Below, in pieces: positions 37,286 to 48,662 of a stretch of DNA of 64,000 nt. Position 1 is the stretch's first letter. Each line of letters begins with the position of its first letter. Source of the DNA: JBGASG01 sp046328035 (lineage in GTDB: Bacteria; Cyanobacteriota; Vampirovibrionia; Obscuribacterales; Obscuribacteraceae); assembly GCA_046328035.1 (NCBI GenBank), contig JAXLXI010000020.1, forward strand, positions 1 through 64,000, given 5' to 3'. The notes below the pieces were generated by a model, which worked only from the letters and a program-made list of their open reading frames with translations, did not search any database and was not told the origin of the DNA. The translations under genes were made by a program, and so were the position numbers.

Positions 37286-37723
37286 TCAGGAGGGCGATTG
37301 CAGACTGCGCAAATACTTGCGGATCGCCTTGGAGGCAGCAATCAGCTTCAAAAACTGCATGCGCGCCTCTTCCCAGTCGTTGTTGCGCACCGCGTCTTCG
37401 ATTTCGCAGCAGCAGAAGGCAATCGACTTCGCACCAACGACGGTGCAGGTATTGCTCAACTCCTGCAAAACGCACAACGCAGCGTTGAAGTTTTGCACTT
37501 CCAACGCCAATTTCAAATCTGCGAACAGCAGATTGGCTTGATTGAGAAACGTCTGCAGAACGTCTGCGGCGGCATCGCGCCCAAGTGTCGCCGTCAGGGC
37601 AGCAAATTGCTGCTCTATTGGTACGGCACCGCCATTCGCCACCCAGCCCTCAGGCGGGGTTTTCGCTGATCGAGAGACGAGGTGACTGCCCGGTTCTTCT
37701 GACAGTATTCCTGGTTGTGTCAT
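37286..37723 (-). CDS. stand-alone Hpt-like protein lacking the phospho-histidine
   Basis: 145 residues, soluble, with a helical bundle from about residue 38. It aligns by pattern with the Hpt domain of the hybrid kinase at 38993. In the kinase the active helix reads LAHQLRGSAAAIGA; here it reads VLQELSNTCTVVGA, with Gln where the phospho-accepting His should be and Asn for the Gly. The following helix (IEDAVRNNDWEEARMQFLKLI) matches the kinase's MEDAATQDNWVQARIIYEAL. Such pseudo-Hpt proteins can inhibit or scaffold a phosphorelay. ATG 37723 has no strong ribosome site. It is the nearest neighbour of the LRV and kinase cluster at 38-44.6 kb. Confidence 0.65.
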   Translation of the reverse strand: MTQPGILSEEPGSHLVSRSAKTPPEGWVANGGAVPIEQQFAALTATLGRDAAADVLQTFLNQANLLFADLKLALEVQNFNAALCVLQELSNTCTVVGAKSIAFCCCEIEDAVRNNDWEEARMQFLKLIAASKAIRKYLRSLQSPS

Positions 37724-38063
37724 AACGCTACGCGCGGATTCCTAGAACCATCTACGGGTGGTACTGCTAGTTTCGTTATACATCCGTCAGATGTCCAGTG
37801 GCCACCATAAAACACGGGGCAAACCCCAGCACTATGGTTATCCTAGCTTTACAACCGAATCCCAGACGCACGAAAGCCGCCAGCCCAAAAGCCCAAAACA
37901 AAGGCCAGTCCCCAAAAGAGTAAGGAGCTCCTTCGCCATTAGCGGTGCAACACAACCGCACGAAGAGCCCCTTGACATCAACTACCATATCAGCCGCTGA
38001 GCTTACCTCGTAAGTCCCAACGGACGGCTTTTGCAATGTTTCGTTACAATCGCTCGAAGGCGC
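37724..38063. other. 340-bp intergenic region
   Basis: No gene is visible. It includes an interrupted hairpin, accata (37803-37808) / tatggt (37833-37838), with an inner cggggcaaacccc, and ttgaca near 37972 without a convincing -10. It lies between the end of LRV protein C and the start of the Hpt-like gene, both on the minus strand, so the Hpt-like gene's promoter should be in it. Confidence 0.4.
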
Positions 38064-38720
38064 TCAGCCCATGGATTTCAGGGTCTTGAGCTTTTGTAGT
38101 GTTTTGCGTGCAAAATTTGCCTGAACAATATGTGGTCCAGCCAACCTTTCTAAGGTCTGATTGGCTCGGGCGCATACATAAGGATTCTCGTCGTTGAGCA
38201 ACAATCGCAAGAACGCCTCGGGCGTCTGGCTATTGTGAGCCATGGCATAACGCACATCGGAGTTCTCGTCCCGGCAGAGCTTCGCCAGAGTTTCTTCCTT
38301 AGTAGCTGGATTCTCCGCCACCGCCGCCCGCACTTCCGGACATCCATGTCCAGCCAGGGCATCGAGGGTGATGCGGTGGGCGCTTGAGTTTTCGGCAACG
38401 CGGCGCGCAACCTCCGAATCGCTCAGCTTGCTCAGATAATTGAGCACCGCCTGTGGTGTCTTCGGGTTACCGGCGATTATGTAACGAGTGTCCGCCGAAT
38501 CCGCCTGCTCAATGAGAACGCGCAATTCAGCCCAGGTTGTACAAACATAGTCTTGCGGCTCGGAGGCATAGCGCTCCCGCACAACAAAGGTCAGGGCTTC
38601 CCGCATATAATCCGGGTAGCCCCACGTGAAACATATAGAGTATGAAAGTGCGAACGCATCTTCCGGCAAAACTTTGTAGTCGCCGCCCTCAGGGTCACGC
38701 TGTCGATTTTTAGCGGTCAT
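38064..38720 (-). CDS. LRV/HEAT-like repeat protein C
   Basis: About 218 residues from ATG 38720. The frame is open to TTG 38828, but the extra part does not resemble the family. The N-terminal 75 residues (VLPEDAFALSYSICFTWGYPDY...) resemble the start of LRV protein D (EKEDMAFIMGFHWQTS), so C and D are the closest pair. Repeats follow: IAGNPKTPQAVLNYL, VARRVAENSSAHRITL, PEVRAAVAENPATKEETL and SDVRYAMAHNSQTPEAFL. It ends with the cap DENPYVCARANQTL. No signal peptide. It is divergent from the hybrid kinase at 38993, with about 270 bp between starts. Confidence 0.8.
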   Translation of the reverse strand: MTAKNRQRDPEGGDYKVLPEDAFALSYSICFTWGYPDYMREALTFVVRERYASEPQDYVCTTWAELRVLIEQADSADTRYIIAGNPKTPQAVLNYLSKLSDSEVARRVAENSSAHRITLDALAGHGCPEVRAAVAENPATKEETLAKLCRDENSDVRYAMAHNSQTPEAFLRLLLNDENPYVCARANQTLERLAGPHIVQANFARKTLQKLKTLKSMG

Positions 38721-38992
38721 TTCCAAACGGCTGGCGCCGATGCGAGGGGAGACGAGCGGGCAACGCACATAATCTGTTGTCAATATGCCCGTAACATTTC
38801 CGAGCACGGCTGGGGCAAGCTTGATCAAAATAGGGAAAAACCCCTAATAAGCTGGTGATTTTGCTTAATAAAGTTCGCGAAAAGACAAATCGCGGGCTTG
38901 GACGGTTCCGCTCGTGCGGTTTGGTGGCATACTCCAAATGGGGGACTCTAAATTGCCGAGCCCCTCACCCGTAGGAGACCTTTTCCGCCCGC

Positions 38993-41191
38993 ATGGATAG
39001 CCAAGATCAAGAATTAGATCAACTAAGGCAGCGCGTCAGCATGCTCGAAAAGATGCTCGCGGCCCAGCAGCGCGCGGTCGTTGAGCAAACCAGCGAGCAC
39101 GAGTTGACGCTCGCCGAACTCAAATCTCTCGCTCTCAAACTGGCTCAGGCACGCGACCAAGCTCTGGAAGCATCGCGCATGAAGTCCGAGTTTCTGGCTA
39201 ACATGTCGCACGAAATTCGTACGCCACTCAACGGCGTTATCGGTATGAGCGACCTGTTGTTGCGTACGCAACTCAACCCGGAACAGCGTGAACACGCCAA
39301 CATCATTCACGACTCCGCCAAAATTTTGCTCGACATCATCAACGACATCCTGGACTTCTCCAAGATCGAGGCAGGCAAGGTCGATCTGGAAATTCTCGAC
39401 TTCGAACCGATTCAGATCATCGAAGCCACCGCCGAACTTCTGGCAGACAAAGCGCGCCAGAAGAAACTCAATCTGATGACCTACATCTCGCCCAAGGTGC
39501 CTCGACTCCTGCGCGGCGACCCCGGTCACATCCGGCAGATCCTTCTCAACCTGGCCAGCAATGCGGTGAAGTTTACCGACTCCGGTGAAGTTGTGATTCG
39601 CGTCATGCCCGAGGAGATCAACGACACCTCGGTGAAACTGCGGTTTTCCGTCCGCGACACCGGCATCGGCATTCCCAAGCCGACATTACTCAAGCTGTTC
39701 AGTCCGTTCACCCAAGCCGATGGTTCGATCACCCGCAGATATGGTGGCACCGGCTTGGGACTATCGATCTGCAAAGGCCTTGTCGAACTGATGAACGGCG
39801 AAATCAATGCCGACAGCGTCAAGGGCGGCGGTTCAACGTTCTGGTTCACCGTCACCATGGAACGCAGCAGTCTGTCCGACGAACGTCCATCCGCCGATGC
39901 CGACCTGCTCGGCAAACGCGCCGTCATCGTCAACGCGCCGCCGACCGTCGCTGAAATAATCTATTCTTATTGCGCCGAGTGGGGCGTCGAATGCGTCATC
40001 GAACAAAACGTCGGCGAAGCAGTCGAACTCATGCGGCAAGAAACCTTCGGCGAACGCCCATTCGATGTCGTGCTCTTTGATGTCCCAACAGTCGAACCGG
40101 AATTTTTGCGTCTCTCCGATTACATAAAACAAGACATGCTTCTCTATCACACGAAGATGGTCTTGATCTCGCCGACGTCCATCAAGGGTCCCGCCGATCA
40201 GGCAGAACTGGGCTTCGCCGGCTATCTGTCCAAACCCTTGAAACATCAGCAATTGCATGACGTGCTGATGAACGTATTGAGCGGCGCCGCCATGCGCAAG
40301 CTCGATCTGACTTTGACTCAACCCATCCCGAAACCGTCGGAACAGGAAGAGTTGATTCTGGTTGCCGAAGACAACCCGGTCAACCAGAAAGTCGCACTCT
40401 TGCAACTGAAAAATATGGGCTTCGCCGCGCATGCGGTCGGCAACGGATTGGAGGCTGTGGACGCGGTAGCCAGTGGTTCGTACACGCTGGTGCTCATGGA
40501 CTGCCAGATGCCTGAGATGGACGGCTTCCAGGCGACGGTAGCTATCCGTAAAGCAGAAACTCTCACCGGTCTGCGCATTCCGATTATCGCCATGACCGCC
40601 AATGCCATGGAAGGCGACCGCGAAAAATGTATCGCCGCCGGCATGGACGACTACATATCCAAACCAGTAGATCCGAAGAAACTGCAGGACGTGCTCAGCC
40701 GCTGGGTTTCTTCCGACGGCATGCCGCGTCTTTTGACGCCGGAGACCGGCAACACGCCTCAACTTGGTTATCCGGTCGCCGACCTCGATGAAGACCAGCC
40801 GGTCGAACCCATCTCGGAAGACCCGGTCAACATTCCGCTTTTGCAAAAAACGTGCGGCACCGAAGTGGCCCGCGAGATCTTAGAAGTCTTTTTGAATACG
40901 GCAGAAACTCTGCTCGACGGCATCGAAGGCGCGCGCCAAAAACGCGACGCCCGCGCGCTGGAATCACTGGCGCACCAGTTGCGCGGCAGCGCCGCCGCCA
41001 TTGGTGCCACCGAACTGGTTCGCCTCTCGGTGCGCATGGAAGACGCCGCCACCCAGGACAACTGGGTGCAAGCCCGCATCATTTATGAAGCGTTGAAATG
41101 GTCGTTCCGCCGTCTCAACAGATTCGTCAGTTTCAGCCTCGAACATTCATTCCCGAAAAATCCGGACGCTTCGCATCCGCAACCGCACTGA
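38993..41191 (+). CDS. soluble hybrid histidine kinase with receiver and Hpt
   Basis: 732 residues, no membrane segment. An N-terminal coiled coil (1-65) replaces a sensor domain. Then come HisKA (His73 in NMSHEIRTP), HATPase (N box around Asn190, DTGIGIP, GGTGLGLS), a pseudo-receiver (308-428: it keeps an Asp at 363 but has VNAPP in place of the acidic pair), a full receiver (453-570: AEDN, Asp503 in MDCQMPEMD, Lys in SKPVD) and a C-terminal Hpt (His661 in AHQLRGSA). It resembles BarA/ArcB-type relays. Lacking a sensor, it probably gets input through its coiled coil or a partner protein, and LRV proteins flank it on both sides. It is related to the kinase at 42226. Confidence 0.93.
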   Translation: MDSQDQELDQLRQRVSMLEKMLAAQQRAVVEQTSEHELTLAELKSLALKLAQARDQALEASRMKSEFLANMSHEIRTPLNGVIGMSDLLLRTQLNPEQREHANIIHDSAKILLDIINDILDFSKIEAGKVDLEILDFEPIQIIEATAELLADKARQKKLNLMTYISPKVPRLLRGDPGHIRQILLNLASNAVKFTDSGEVVIRVMPEEINDTSVKLRFSVRDTGIGIPKPTLLKLFSPFTQADGSITRRYGGTGLGLSICKGLVELMNGEINADSVKGGGSTFWFTVTMERSSLSDERPSADADLLGKRAVIVNAPPTVAEIIYSYCAEWGVECVIEQNVGEAVELMRQETFGERPFDVVLFDVPTVEPEFLRLSDYIKQDMLLYHTKMVLISPTSIKGPADQAELGFAGYLSKPLKHQQLHDVLMNVLSGAAMRKLDLTLTQPIPKPSEQEELILVAEDNPVNQKVALLQLKNMGFAAHAVGNGLEAVDAVASGSYTLVLMDCQMPEMDGFQATVAIRKAETLTGLRIPIIAMTANAMEGDREKCIAAGMDDYISKPVDPKKLQDVLSRWVSSDGMPRLLTPETGNTPQLGYPVADLDEDQPVEPISEDPVNIPLLQKTCGTEVAREILEVFLNTAETLLDGIEGARQKRDARALESLAHQLRGSAAAIGATELVRLSVRMEDAATQDNWVQARIIYEALKWSFRRLNRFVSFSLEHSFPKNPDASHPQPH

Positions 41192-41454
41192 AGCTCAGCA
41201 GGCCGTTACAGTCACGCAGCGCCGACAAGCTCATGCATAACGAGGCTGTTTGCGTATGCCTCCCCTGCAGACGTTTTCGGGGATCGAAGCCGGGGACTGT
41301 CATAGGTTTTAGACAATGGTCTGAGCCTTCCGGAGCGCCCGTGTAAAGCGATTTCCAATGGACCTGTTGGATTTTACGTTGCTAGATTGTCATCAAACGG
41401 GGTGTCGCTTGCGCGTCACCCTTGACACACCAATTTTGGGGGCGAAAGGGCGTA

Positions 41455-42102
41455 ATGAGTGACACGGACGTGCACGACATCAGCAGCATTCGTTTCTCGC
41501 TGGAAAAGGAAGACATGGCTTTTATCATGGGCTTCCACTGGCAAACTTCGAATCACCTGAAAGAAGCTGTCCATATTTTGTTGCGCTCGAACCTCAGCCG
41601 TGAAGGATGCGGCGGCAGCAACGAGCCGAGAGTGCTCGAAGAAGCCGAATTCCGCAAAATCAAACTGCTGATCGCCAGCAACCCATACACACCGTCCTCG
41701 GTGCTCGTCTACCTGGCGCGCGACCCCGATCCCACGATCGTCCAGCGCGTTGCAGAGAATCCCCGCACACCGGGCTTTTGTCTGCATTTCCTGGGCTGGC
41801 ATCCGGACGCCGAAGTGCGGCTCGCGGTGGCTGAAAATACGTCCACCTGGAATGAGACCTTGCAGGGTCTGATCATCGACGCGAATCCTGATGTGCGCTT
41901 TAGAATTGCCGAGAATCCTTCCACACCGAATGCGGTGCTCGAACAGCTCCGGCAAGACTCGAATCCCTACGTCAGTCATCGTGCCTCCGAAACCCTGAGT
42001 GCTCCCAGTGCTCTCCAAGAAAACGCCGCACAGGTACTCACTCTCGACTTCGCTCCGGCGCAAAAACAGCGCAAACGGAAAGCGGTCGCGGGCAGAGCCT
42101 AG
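41455..42102 (+). CDS. LRV/HEAT-like repeat protein D
   Basis: About 215 residues from ATG 41455, chosen for the purine-rich site gaaaggg 6 nt before it. The N-terminal 70 residues resemble those of protein C. The ~24-residue repeats are LIASNPYTPSSVLVYLA, VQRVAENPRTPGFCLHFL, AEVRLAVAENTSTWNETL and PDVRFRIAENPSTPNAVLEQL. It ends with the cap DSNPYVSHRASETL and a short basic tail. It lies between two hybrid kinase genes on the same strand, 263 bp after the first and 123 bp before the second. A direct kinase-linked role, for example as sensor adaptor, is the simplest inference. Confidence 0.82.
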   Translation: MSDTDVHDISSIRFSLEKEDMAFIMGFHWQTSNHLKEAVHILLRSNLSREGCGGSNEPRVLEEAEFRKIKLLIASNPYTPSSVLVYLARDPDPTIVQRVAENPRTPGFCLHFLGWHPDAEVRLAVAENTSTWNETLQGLIIDANPDVRFRIAENPSTPNAVLEQLRQDSNPYVSHRASETLSAPSALQENAAQVLTLDFAPAQKQRKRKAVAGRA

Positions 42103-42225
42103 TGGTCAACGTCGCCGCATAGCCGGTTAGACCGGCTTTGTTCTCGCGGCGGCGTGTTTCTCAGGAGTCCTGATAGGGAACGATGGAGAAGAGTGCGCAC
42201 GAAATAACACGGATGGGCGGCAGCA

Positions 42226-44628
42226 ATGCTTGACGGGGCCACAGCAGTCATCTTCTGGGTGTTGGCTGGGGTGCTGGTCCTCATCAACGTGACTATTTTG
42301 ACGACTTTGCTCGCGCCCTCGCTGATGCGGAAAAAACGTAGCCGGTCAGCCTACGACGACAGCTACCCGATGAACCTGTACGACAAGGTCGTCTTCCTCG
42401 AAAGCACCGTCAAACAACTGACTGCCGATCGCGGCAGACAAGTTCAGGATCTCAAAGACACACTCGATCACCGCCTGCAGCAGCTCAATGCCGTCAACAA
42501 CGAGATGCGCTGGCTGGCTTACGAACTCAAACAGGCGCGCGAGCAGGCAACCAATGCCACGCGCGCCAAGTCCGAGTTTCTCGCCAACATGTCGCATGAG
42601 ATCAGGACGCCTCTCAATGGATTGATCGCCTCCGCCGAACTTTTGAAGATGACGAAACTGGACGAGCAGCAACGCGATTTCGTCCAGATGGCGCAAGACT
42701 CAGGCGCCGCGTTACTCGAAATCGTCAACGACATCTTCGACTTCTCGAAGCTGGAAGCCGGTAATCTGGACTTCGAGGTCATCGACTTCGATGTTGTCAG
42801 CCTCGTGGAAGGCAGCGCCGCGCTGGTTTCTCAACGGGCGCACGAGAAGAAACTCTCCCTTATGACCTTCGTCTCTCCCGACATTCCGCGGCGCCTCCTC
42901 GGCGACCCGGCACGCGTGAAGCAGGTGCTGGTTCACCTGATTGGCAATGCCATCAAATTTACGGACGAGGGTGAAGTTGTCGTGCGCGCCCAGGTGCATA
43001 AGCTGGACGAAGAACGCGCCGTGGTGCGATTTGTCATTCAGGATACCGGCATCGGCATGTCGCGGGAATCGGCGCTCAAGTTGTTCGAACCGTTTCGGCA
43101 GGGCGACCCGACCACCACACGCAAGTACGGCGGCAACGGACTGGGACTTTCGATCGCCAAACGCCTGGTCGAATTGATGGACGGCGAAATCGGCGTCGAC
43201 ACCGCCGAAGGGCAGGGATCGTCGTTCTGGTTCACCATTCCGCTGAGCCGGGTGCCGACGGCCAAGCCGTCCGCCACACCATCCCTGGCGCCCGTCTCTC
43301 GCATCGACTTCCAGAACCTGCGCATGCTGATGGTCAGCGGAGAATCGGGTTCCAAGGAAGTCATCGAAGATTACGCCGAGTCCTGGCACATCCAGTGCGA
43401 AACCGTCGACGGCGGCAACGCCGCCCTGCGTCTTATGTCGGAGCGATTCGCGGCGCACCGCCCGTTCGACATCGTCATGTTCGACAACGAAATGCCGGAC
43501 ATCGACCCGCTCGACTTCGCGCACGAAGTCAAAGAAAGCCCCGAGCTGTTCAATACAGTCTTGATTCTGCTGGCGGCGTTCGACCAGCCAGGTCGCGGAC
43601 CGGTGGCTCTGGAATCCGGCTATGCAGCCTATTTGACCAAACCATTCAAGCAATCCAACTTCTTCGACTGCATCCAGAACGTCATGGAAGTTGCGCAACA
43701 AGATGCATTGAATCGCGCACCGGATGTAGTGCGCAAGCTAGGCAGCGTCACACCGTTGCGCATGCGCAACGACAGCCGCCCGCTGGTTCTGATTGCCGAA
43801 GACAACCTGGTCAACCAGAAAGTGGCGCGCATCCAGCTGGAGAACCTCGGCTGCGAAGTGCACATCGTCGGCAACGGCGAAGCAGCCGTCGATGCCATGC
43901 AGAAACTCACTTACAGCCTCGTTTTCATGGACTGCCAGATGCCGCTGGTGGACGGGTATGAGGCGACTCAGATGATTCGCAAGCACGAAGCGCTGACCGG
44001 GCGCCGCACACCAATCGTCGCCATGACCGCGCACGCCTTGCAGGGCGACCGCGAGAAATGCCTGGAAGTCGGCATGGACGACTACATAAGCAAGCCGGTC
44101 AAGCCGGAAACCTTGCGTGAGGCATTGCACCGCTGGGTGCCGGAAACCGTCATGGAACACGACATCGATGAGCGCGAAATGCGCCGCCGCGAGCGCGCCA
44201 CTTCCGGTTCATTCGCCGCCACTTCGGCCGCAGCCGCATCCGCCTCAGCCGGCGGTGCATCCGCAGCCGCCGCCGGCGCCACGTCCGGTTCCTTCTCTGC
44301 CGTAGCCGGCACCGAGGGCTCCGCTGGCGCCGACGACGACCACGACACCGACGACAACGGCTTCGACTATGACGATGGACCCGGCACTGCATCCGCACCG
44401 GGCGCACTGTCGGGTGAGATCACTGCCGACAAAATCCGCAATATGAAAAAGGAACTGAAGGACACCAAGCCGGACAGCAAACCCGACACCTCATCGGATG
44501 GCGGTGGTAGTTCCGGTAGTACATCCGACACATCGGACAGGACCTCAGACACACCGGACTCCGATCGCTCAAAGAAGAGCACGCGTCCAGACGCCAGGCA
44601 TAACCCGCGTCCGCGGCACGGCAAATAG
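42226..44628 (+). CDS. membrane hybrid histidine kinase with acidic tail
   Basis: 800 residues. One N-terminal membrane helix (7-30) is followed by a basic stop (MRKKRSRS), a coiled coil (50-115), HisKA (His124 in NMSHEIRTP), HATPase (DTGIGMS, GGNGLGLS), a pseudo-receiver (365-487, Asp420 kept, N-terminal acidic pair absent) and a full receiver (519-635, AEDN, Asp569 in MDCQMP, SKPVK). There is no Hpt. Instead residues 660-800 are a low-complexity Ala/Ser/Gly then Asp/Ser/Lys tail. It is a paralogue of the kinase at 38993 with the same pseudo-receiver position. It has no periplasmic sensor domain. Its phosphate must go to an external Hpt. Confidence 0.92.
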   Translation: MLDGATAVIFWVLAGVLVLINVTILTTLLAPSLMRKKRSRSAYDDSYPMNLYDKVVFLESTVKQLTADRGRQVQDLKDTLDHRLQQLNAVNNEMRWLAYELKQAREQATNATRAKSEFLANMSHEIRTPLNGLIASAELLKMTKLDEQQRDFVQMAQDSGAALLEIVNDIFDFSKLEAGNLDFEVIDFDVVSLVEGSAALVSQRAHEKKLSLMTFVSPDIPRRLLGDPARVKQVLVHLIGNAIKFTDEGEVVVRAQVHKLDEERAVVRFVIQDTGIGMSRESALKLFEPFRQGDPTTTRKYGGNGLGLSIAKRLVELMDGEIGVDTAEGQGSSFWFTIPLSRVPTAKPSATPSLAPVSRIDFQNLRMLMVSGESGSKEVIEDYAESWHIQCETVDGGNAALRLMSERFAAHRPFDIVMFDNEMPDIDPLDFAHEVKESPELFNTVLILLAAFDQPGRGPVALESGYAAYLTKPFKQSNFFDCIQNVMEVAQQDALNRAPDVVRKLGSVTPLRMRNDSRPLVLIAEDNLVNQKVARIQLENLGCEVHIVGNGEAAVDAMQKLTYSLVFMDCQMPLVDGYEATQMIRKHEALTGRRTPIVAMTAHALQGDREKCLEVGMDDYISKPVKPETLREALHRWVPETVMEHDIDEREMRRRERATSGSFAATSAAAASASAGGASAAAAGATSGSFSAVAGTEGSAGADDDHDTDDNGFDYDDGPGTASAPGALSGEITADKIRNMKKELKDTKPDSKPDTSSDGGGSSGSTSDTSDRTSDTPDSDRSKKSTRPDARHNPRPRHGK

Positions 44629-44875
44629 CCCACCCAGCGCGCAAACACATCAACACACCCGACGTTGTCACACGCGAGAGCACCAGCGAGCGCAGAATTC
44701 CCGGGTTGCCATGAGGCGCAATCTTCGGGAAGGCGCCTGAATACAGCGACTTCGCAAATTTTTGAACACAGCGGGAACAGCCGGAGGAGGTGGGCGTCGA
44801 AAGGCGTATGCACGGGATTCAGCACCTGTGCGCAATTTTGGTTGAGTTGCAAGCCCATTTGGTCAGGAGGCGGTT

Positions 44876-45340
44876 ATGGTTAATGTGCAAGCGAAACGCG
44901 TCGGAATCGCGGCTCTCGCTGTCGTACTACTGAGCGGTTCGAGTTTGATGGCTCCGGCGGAAGCCCAATCTGATAGAGCGAGCGTCGCCCGCTCGCAGTA
45001 CAAAGCCCGCACCTTCTTCCAGAGTCATCCTAAAGTCAAATCGGCAACCGTCGGCGCCGCCGTCGGAACCGCAGCCGGAGCCGGCGCCGGGCTTCTCAGC
45101 GGCAGAGGCATTCTGCGCGGAGCCTTAATCGGAGCAGGCACCGGAGCCGGTGTCGGACTGATTCGTTCCAGCCATGTAATGAAACGCCACCCCATCGTCA
45201 ATGACACCGCCACTGGTGCGGTCGTCGGTCTCGGACTGGGCGCCGCCGCCAGCCGCGGACATCACAAACTCGCCGCCGCCACCGGCATCGGTGCCGCCGC
45301 GGGTCTGGGACTCGGACTTCTGCGCGACACCCTGCGATAA
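44876..45340 (+). CDS. exported glycine-zipper protein
   Basis: 154 residues. A Sec signal peptide (residues 1-31, IAALAVVLLSGSSLM, cleavage near AEA) precedes a soluble stretch and then two Gly/Ala-rich zones with glycine-zipper spacing (GAAVGTAAGAGAGLLSG, then GAVVGLGLGAAASRG). Such segments form tight helix hairpins in membranes, as in outer-membrane 2TM glycine-zipper proteins. ATG 44876 has a strong ribosome site (aggagg, 6 nt). It follows the kinase gene by 247 bp, so cotranscription is uncertain. Function unknown, probably envelope-located. Confidence 0.75.
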   Translation: MVNVQAKRVGIAALAVVLLSGSSLMAPAEAQSDRASVARSQYKARTFFQSHPKVKSATVGAAVGTAAGAGAGLLSGRGILRGALIGAGTGAGVGLIRSSHVMKRHPIVNDTATGAVVGLGLGAAASRGHHKLAAATGIGAAAGLGLGLLRDTLR

Positions 45341-45423
45341 AGGACTGCGTTGAAGAAACGCAAAGCGCGCAAACAAGCTTCCCGTTCGCAGCGCGGGAAA
45401 CAACGGTGACCCTCACGGGAAGC

Positions 45424-45640
45424 CACGGACCAAGGACCATGGACCATGGAAACACGGACCACAGACCACGGATACGCAGACCACGGATCAGACAATTGGT
45501 GACCGGAAAGTCCAAGTGAAATCGCAGGATGCACGAACCGGCGGCGACGTGAGGACTACTCGAAAGCAAGACCAAGGACCGCAAGGACCAGACCGCAAAG
45601 ACCGCAAGGACGAAGGACCGAGGACCAAGGACCAAGGAAA
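45424..45640. repeat. low-complexity ggacc-rich repeats
   Basis: Two tracts, about 45424-45490 and 45562-45640, are built from short degenerate units around ggaccatgg, agaccacgg and aaggaccg. They lie in the 525-bp gap between the glycine-zipper gene and the end of glnN. A frame from 45516 to 45773 crosses them, but it has no ribosome site and a repeat-driven composition, so I do not call it a gene. Confidence 0.6.
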
Positions 45641-45657
45641 CTGCTACATGACGCGAA

Positions 45658-45683
45658 AGGGCGAGACCTATTGGTCTCGCCCT
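45658..45683. terminator. hairpin terminator
   Basis: A perfect 11-bp stem (agggcgagacc / ggtctcgccct) with loop tatt, followed by cttcctt on the plus strand. It could end any transcript from the glycine-zipper gene, although it lies about 320 bp after that stop. Confidence 0.65.
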
Positions 45684-45815
45684 CTTCCTTGTCCACGCGT
45701 CATAAGACATCACATCGGAGGCGTGAGCAGAATTGCTCATTTCGGGGGTCGTCTGGGTTCGAAAATACATTAAATCCGGTATCCGTGAGATCAAAGGGCG
45801 TTCGTGGAATAGAAG

Positions 45816-45843
45816 AAACCCTGGCCGCAAGCGACCAGGGTTT
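45816..45843 (-). terminator. terminator of glnN
   Basis: A stem aaaccctgg / ccagggttt with an inner cgc-aa-gcg stands 23 bp past the glnN stop on the minus strand. It is followed in that direction by tttcttc, a typical T-rich tail. Confidence 0.75.
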
Positions 45844-45865
45844 CGATTCTTACTTCCGCTCTACC

Positions 45866-48124
<2,259 letters not shown>

Positions 48125-48227
48125 TCGTTTCAGTTACTCCCTGCTTAGGTGTTCGAGCCGTTGCTGCTGCGTCTTGTTTGGGTGCGCCGCGCAACTAGCG
48201 GAACGCCGTATCCATCCCTATTTCGAC

Positions 48228-48662
48228 TTAGATGCCTAGCGCTTTGAGCACAACGCGTTTGCGCCGGCGTCCGTCGAATTCGGCATAAAAAATTTGCTCC
48301 CACGGTCCCAGATCAAGCTTGCCATCGGTGATCGGGACCGTCACCTGATGGTTGATGAGGATGCGCTTCAGGTGCGCGTCCCCGTTGGTTTCTCCCGTGT
48401 TGTGATGTTTGTAATCGGGGCGTGCGGGCGCCAGTTTTTCCAGCCATTCATCTATGTCGGAGATGAGACCGGACTCCCAATCATTTATATAAACGCCGGC
48501 TGTGATGTGCATTGCCGAAACCAGCACCATGCCGTCTTCGATGCCGCTTTCCTTGACAAACGCTTCGACATCATCGGTGATGCGAACGTACTCTCGCTCT
48601 TTCTTGGTTTCGAACCAGAGGTACTTCGTATGCGCTTTTAGACCTTCAGAAGATGTTTTCAA
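48228..48662 (-). CDS. yjbQ: YjbQ family (UPF0047) protein
   Basis: A 144-residue protein of the YjbQ/UPF0047 family, for which a secondary thiamine-phosphate synthase activity has been described in vitro. Family features are VLVSAMHITAGVYINDWESGL (about residues 46-66), the conserved GDAHLKRILINHQVTVPI and the end LGPWEQIFYAEFDGRRRKRVV. It has the normal length. The start is TTG 48662: a strong ribosome site (ggagg) lies 7 nt upstream, and no ATG occurs before the conserved part. It is 103 bp upstream of glnN on the same strand. The in vivo role remains unclear. Confidence 0.9.
   Translation of the reverse strand: MKTSSEGLKAHTKYLWFETKKEREYVRITDDVEAFVKESGIEDGMVLVSAMHITAGVYINDWESGLISDIDEWLEKLAPARPDYKHHNTGETNGDAHLKRILINHQVTVPITDGKLDLGPWEQIFYAEFDGRRRKRVVLKALGI

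Noticed and set aside
39833..43701. Minus-strand frames of about 330 codons over both hybrid kinases
   Set aside because: Mirror frames of conserved kinase and receiver domains, no independent features.
45516..45773. 85-codon frame in the low-complexity spacer
   Set aside because: Composition is driven by the ggacc repeats, it crosses a hairpin terminator and it has no ribosome site.
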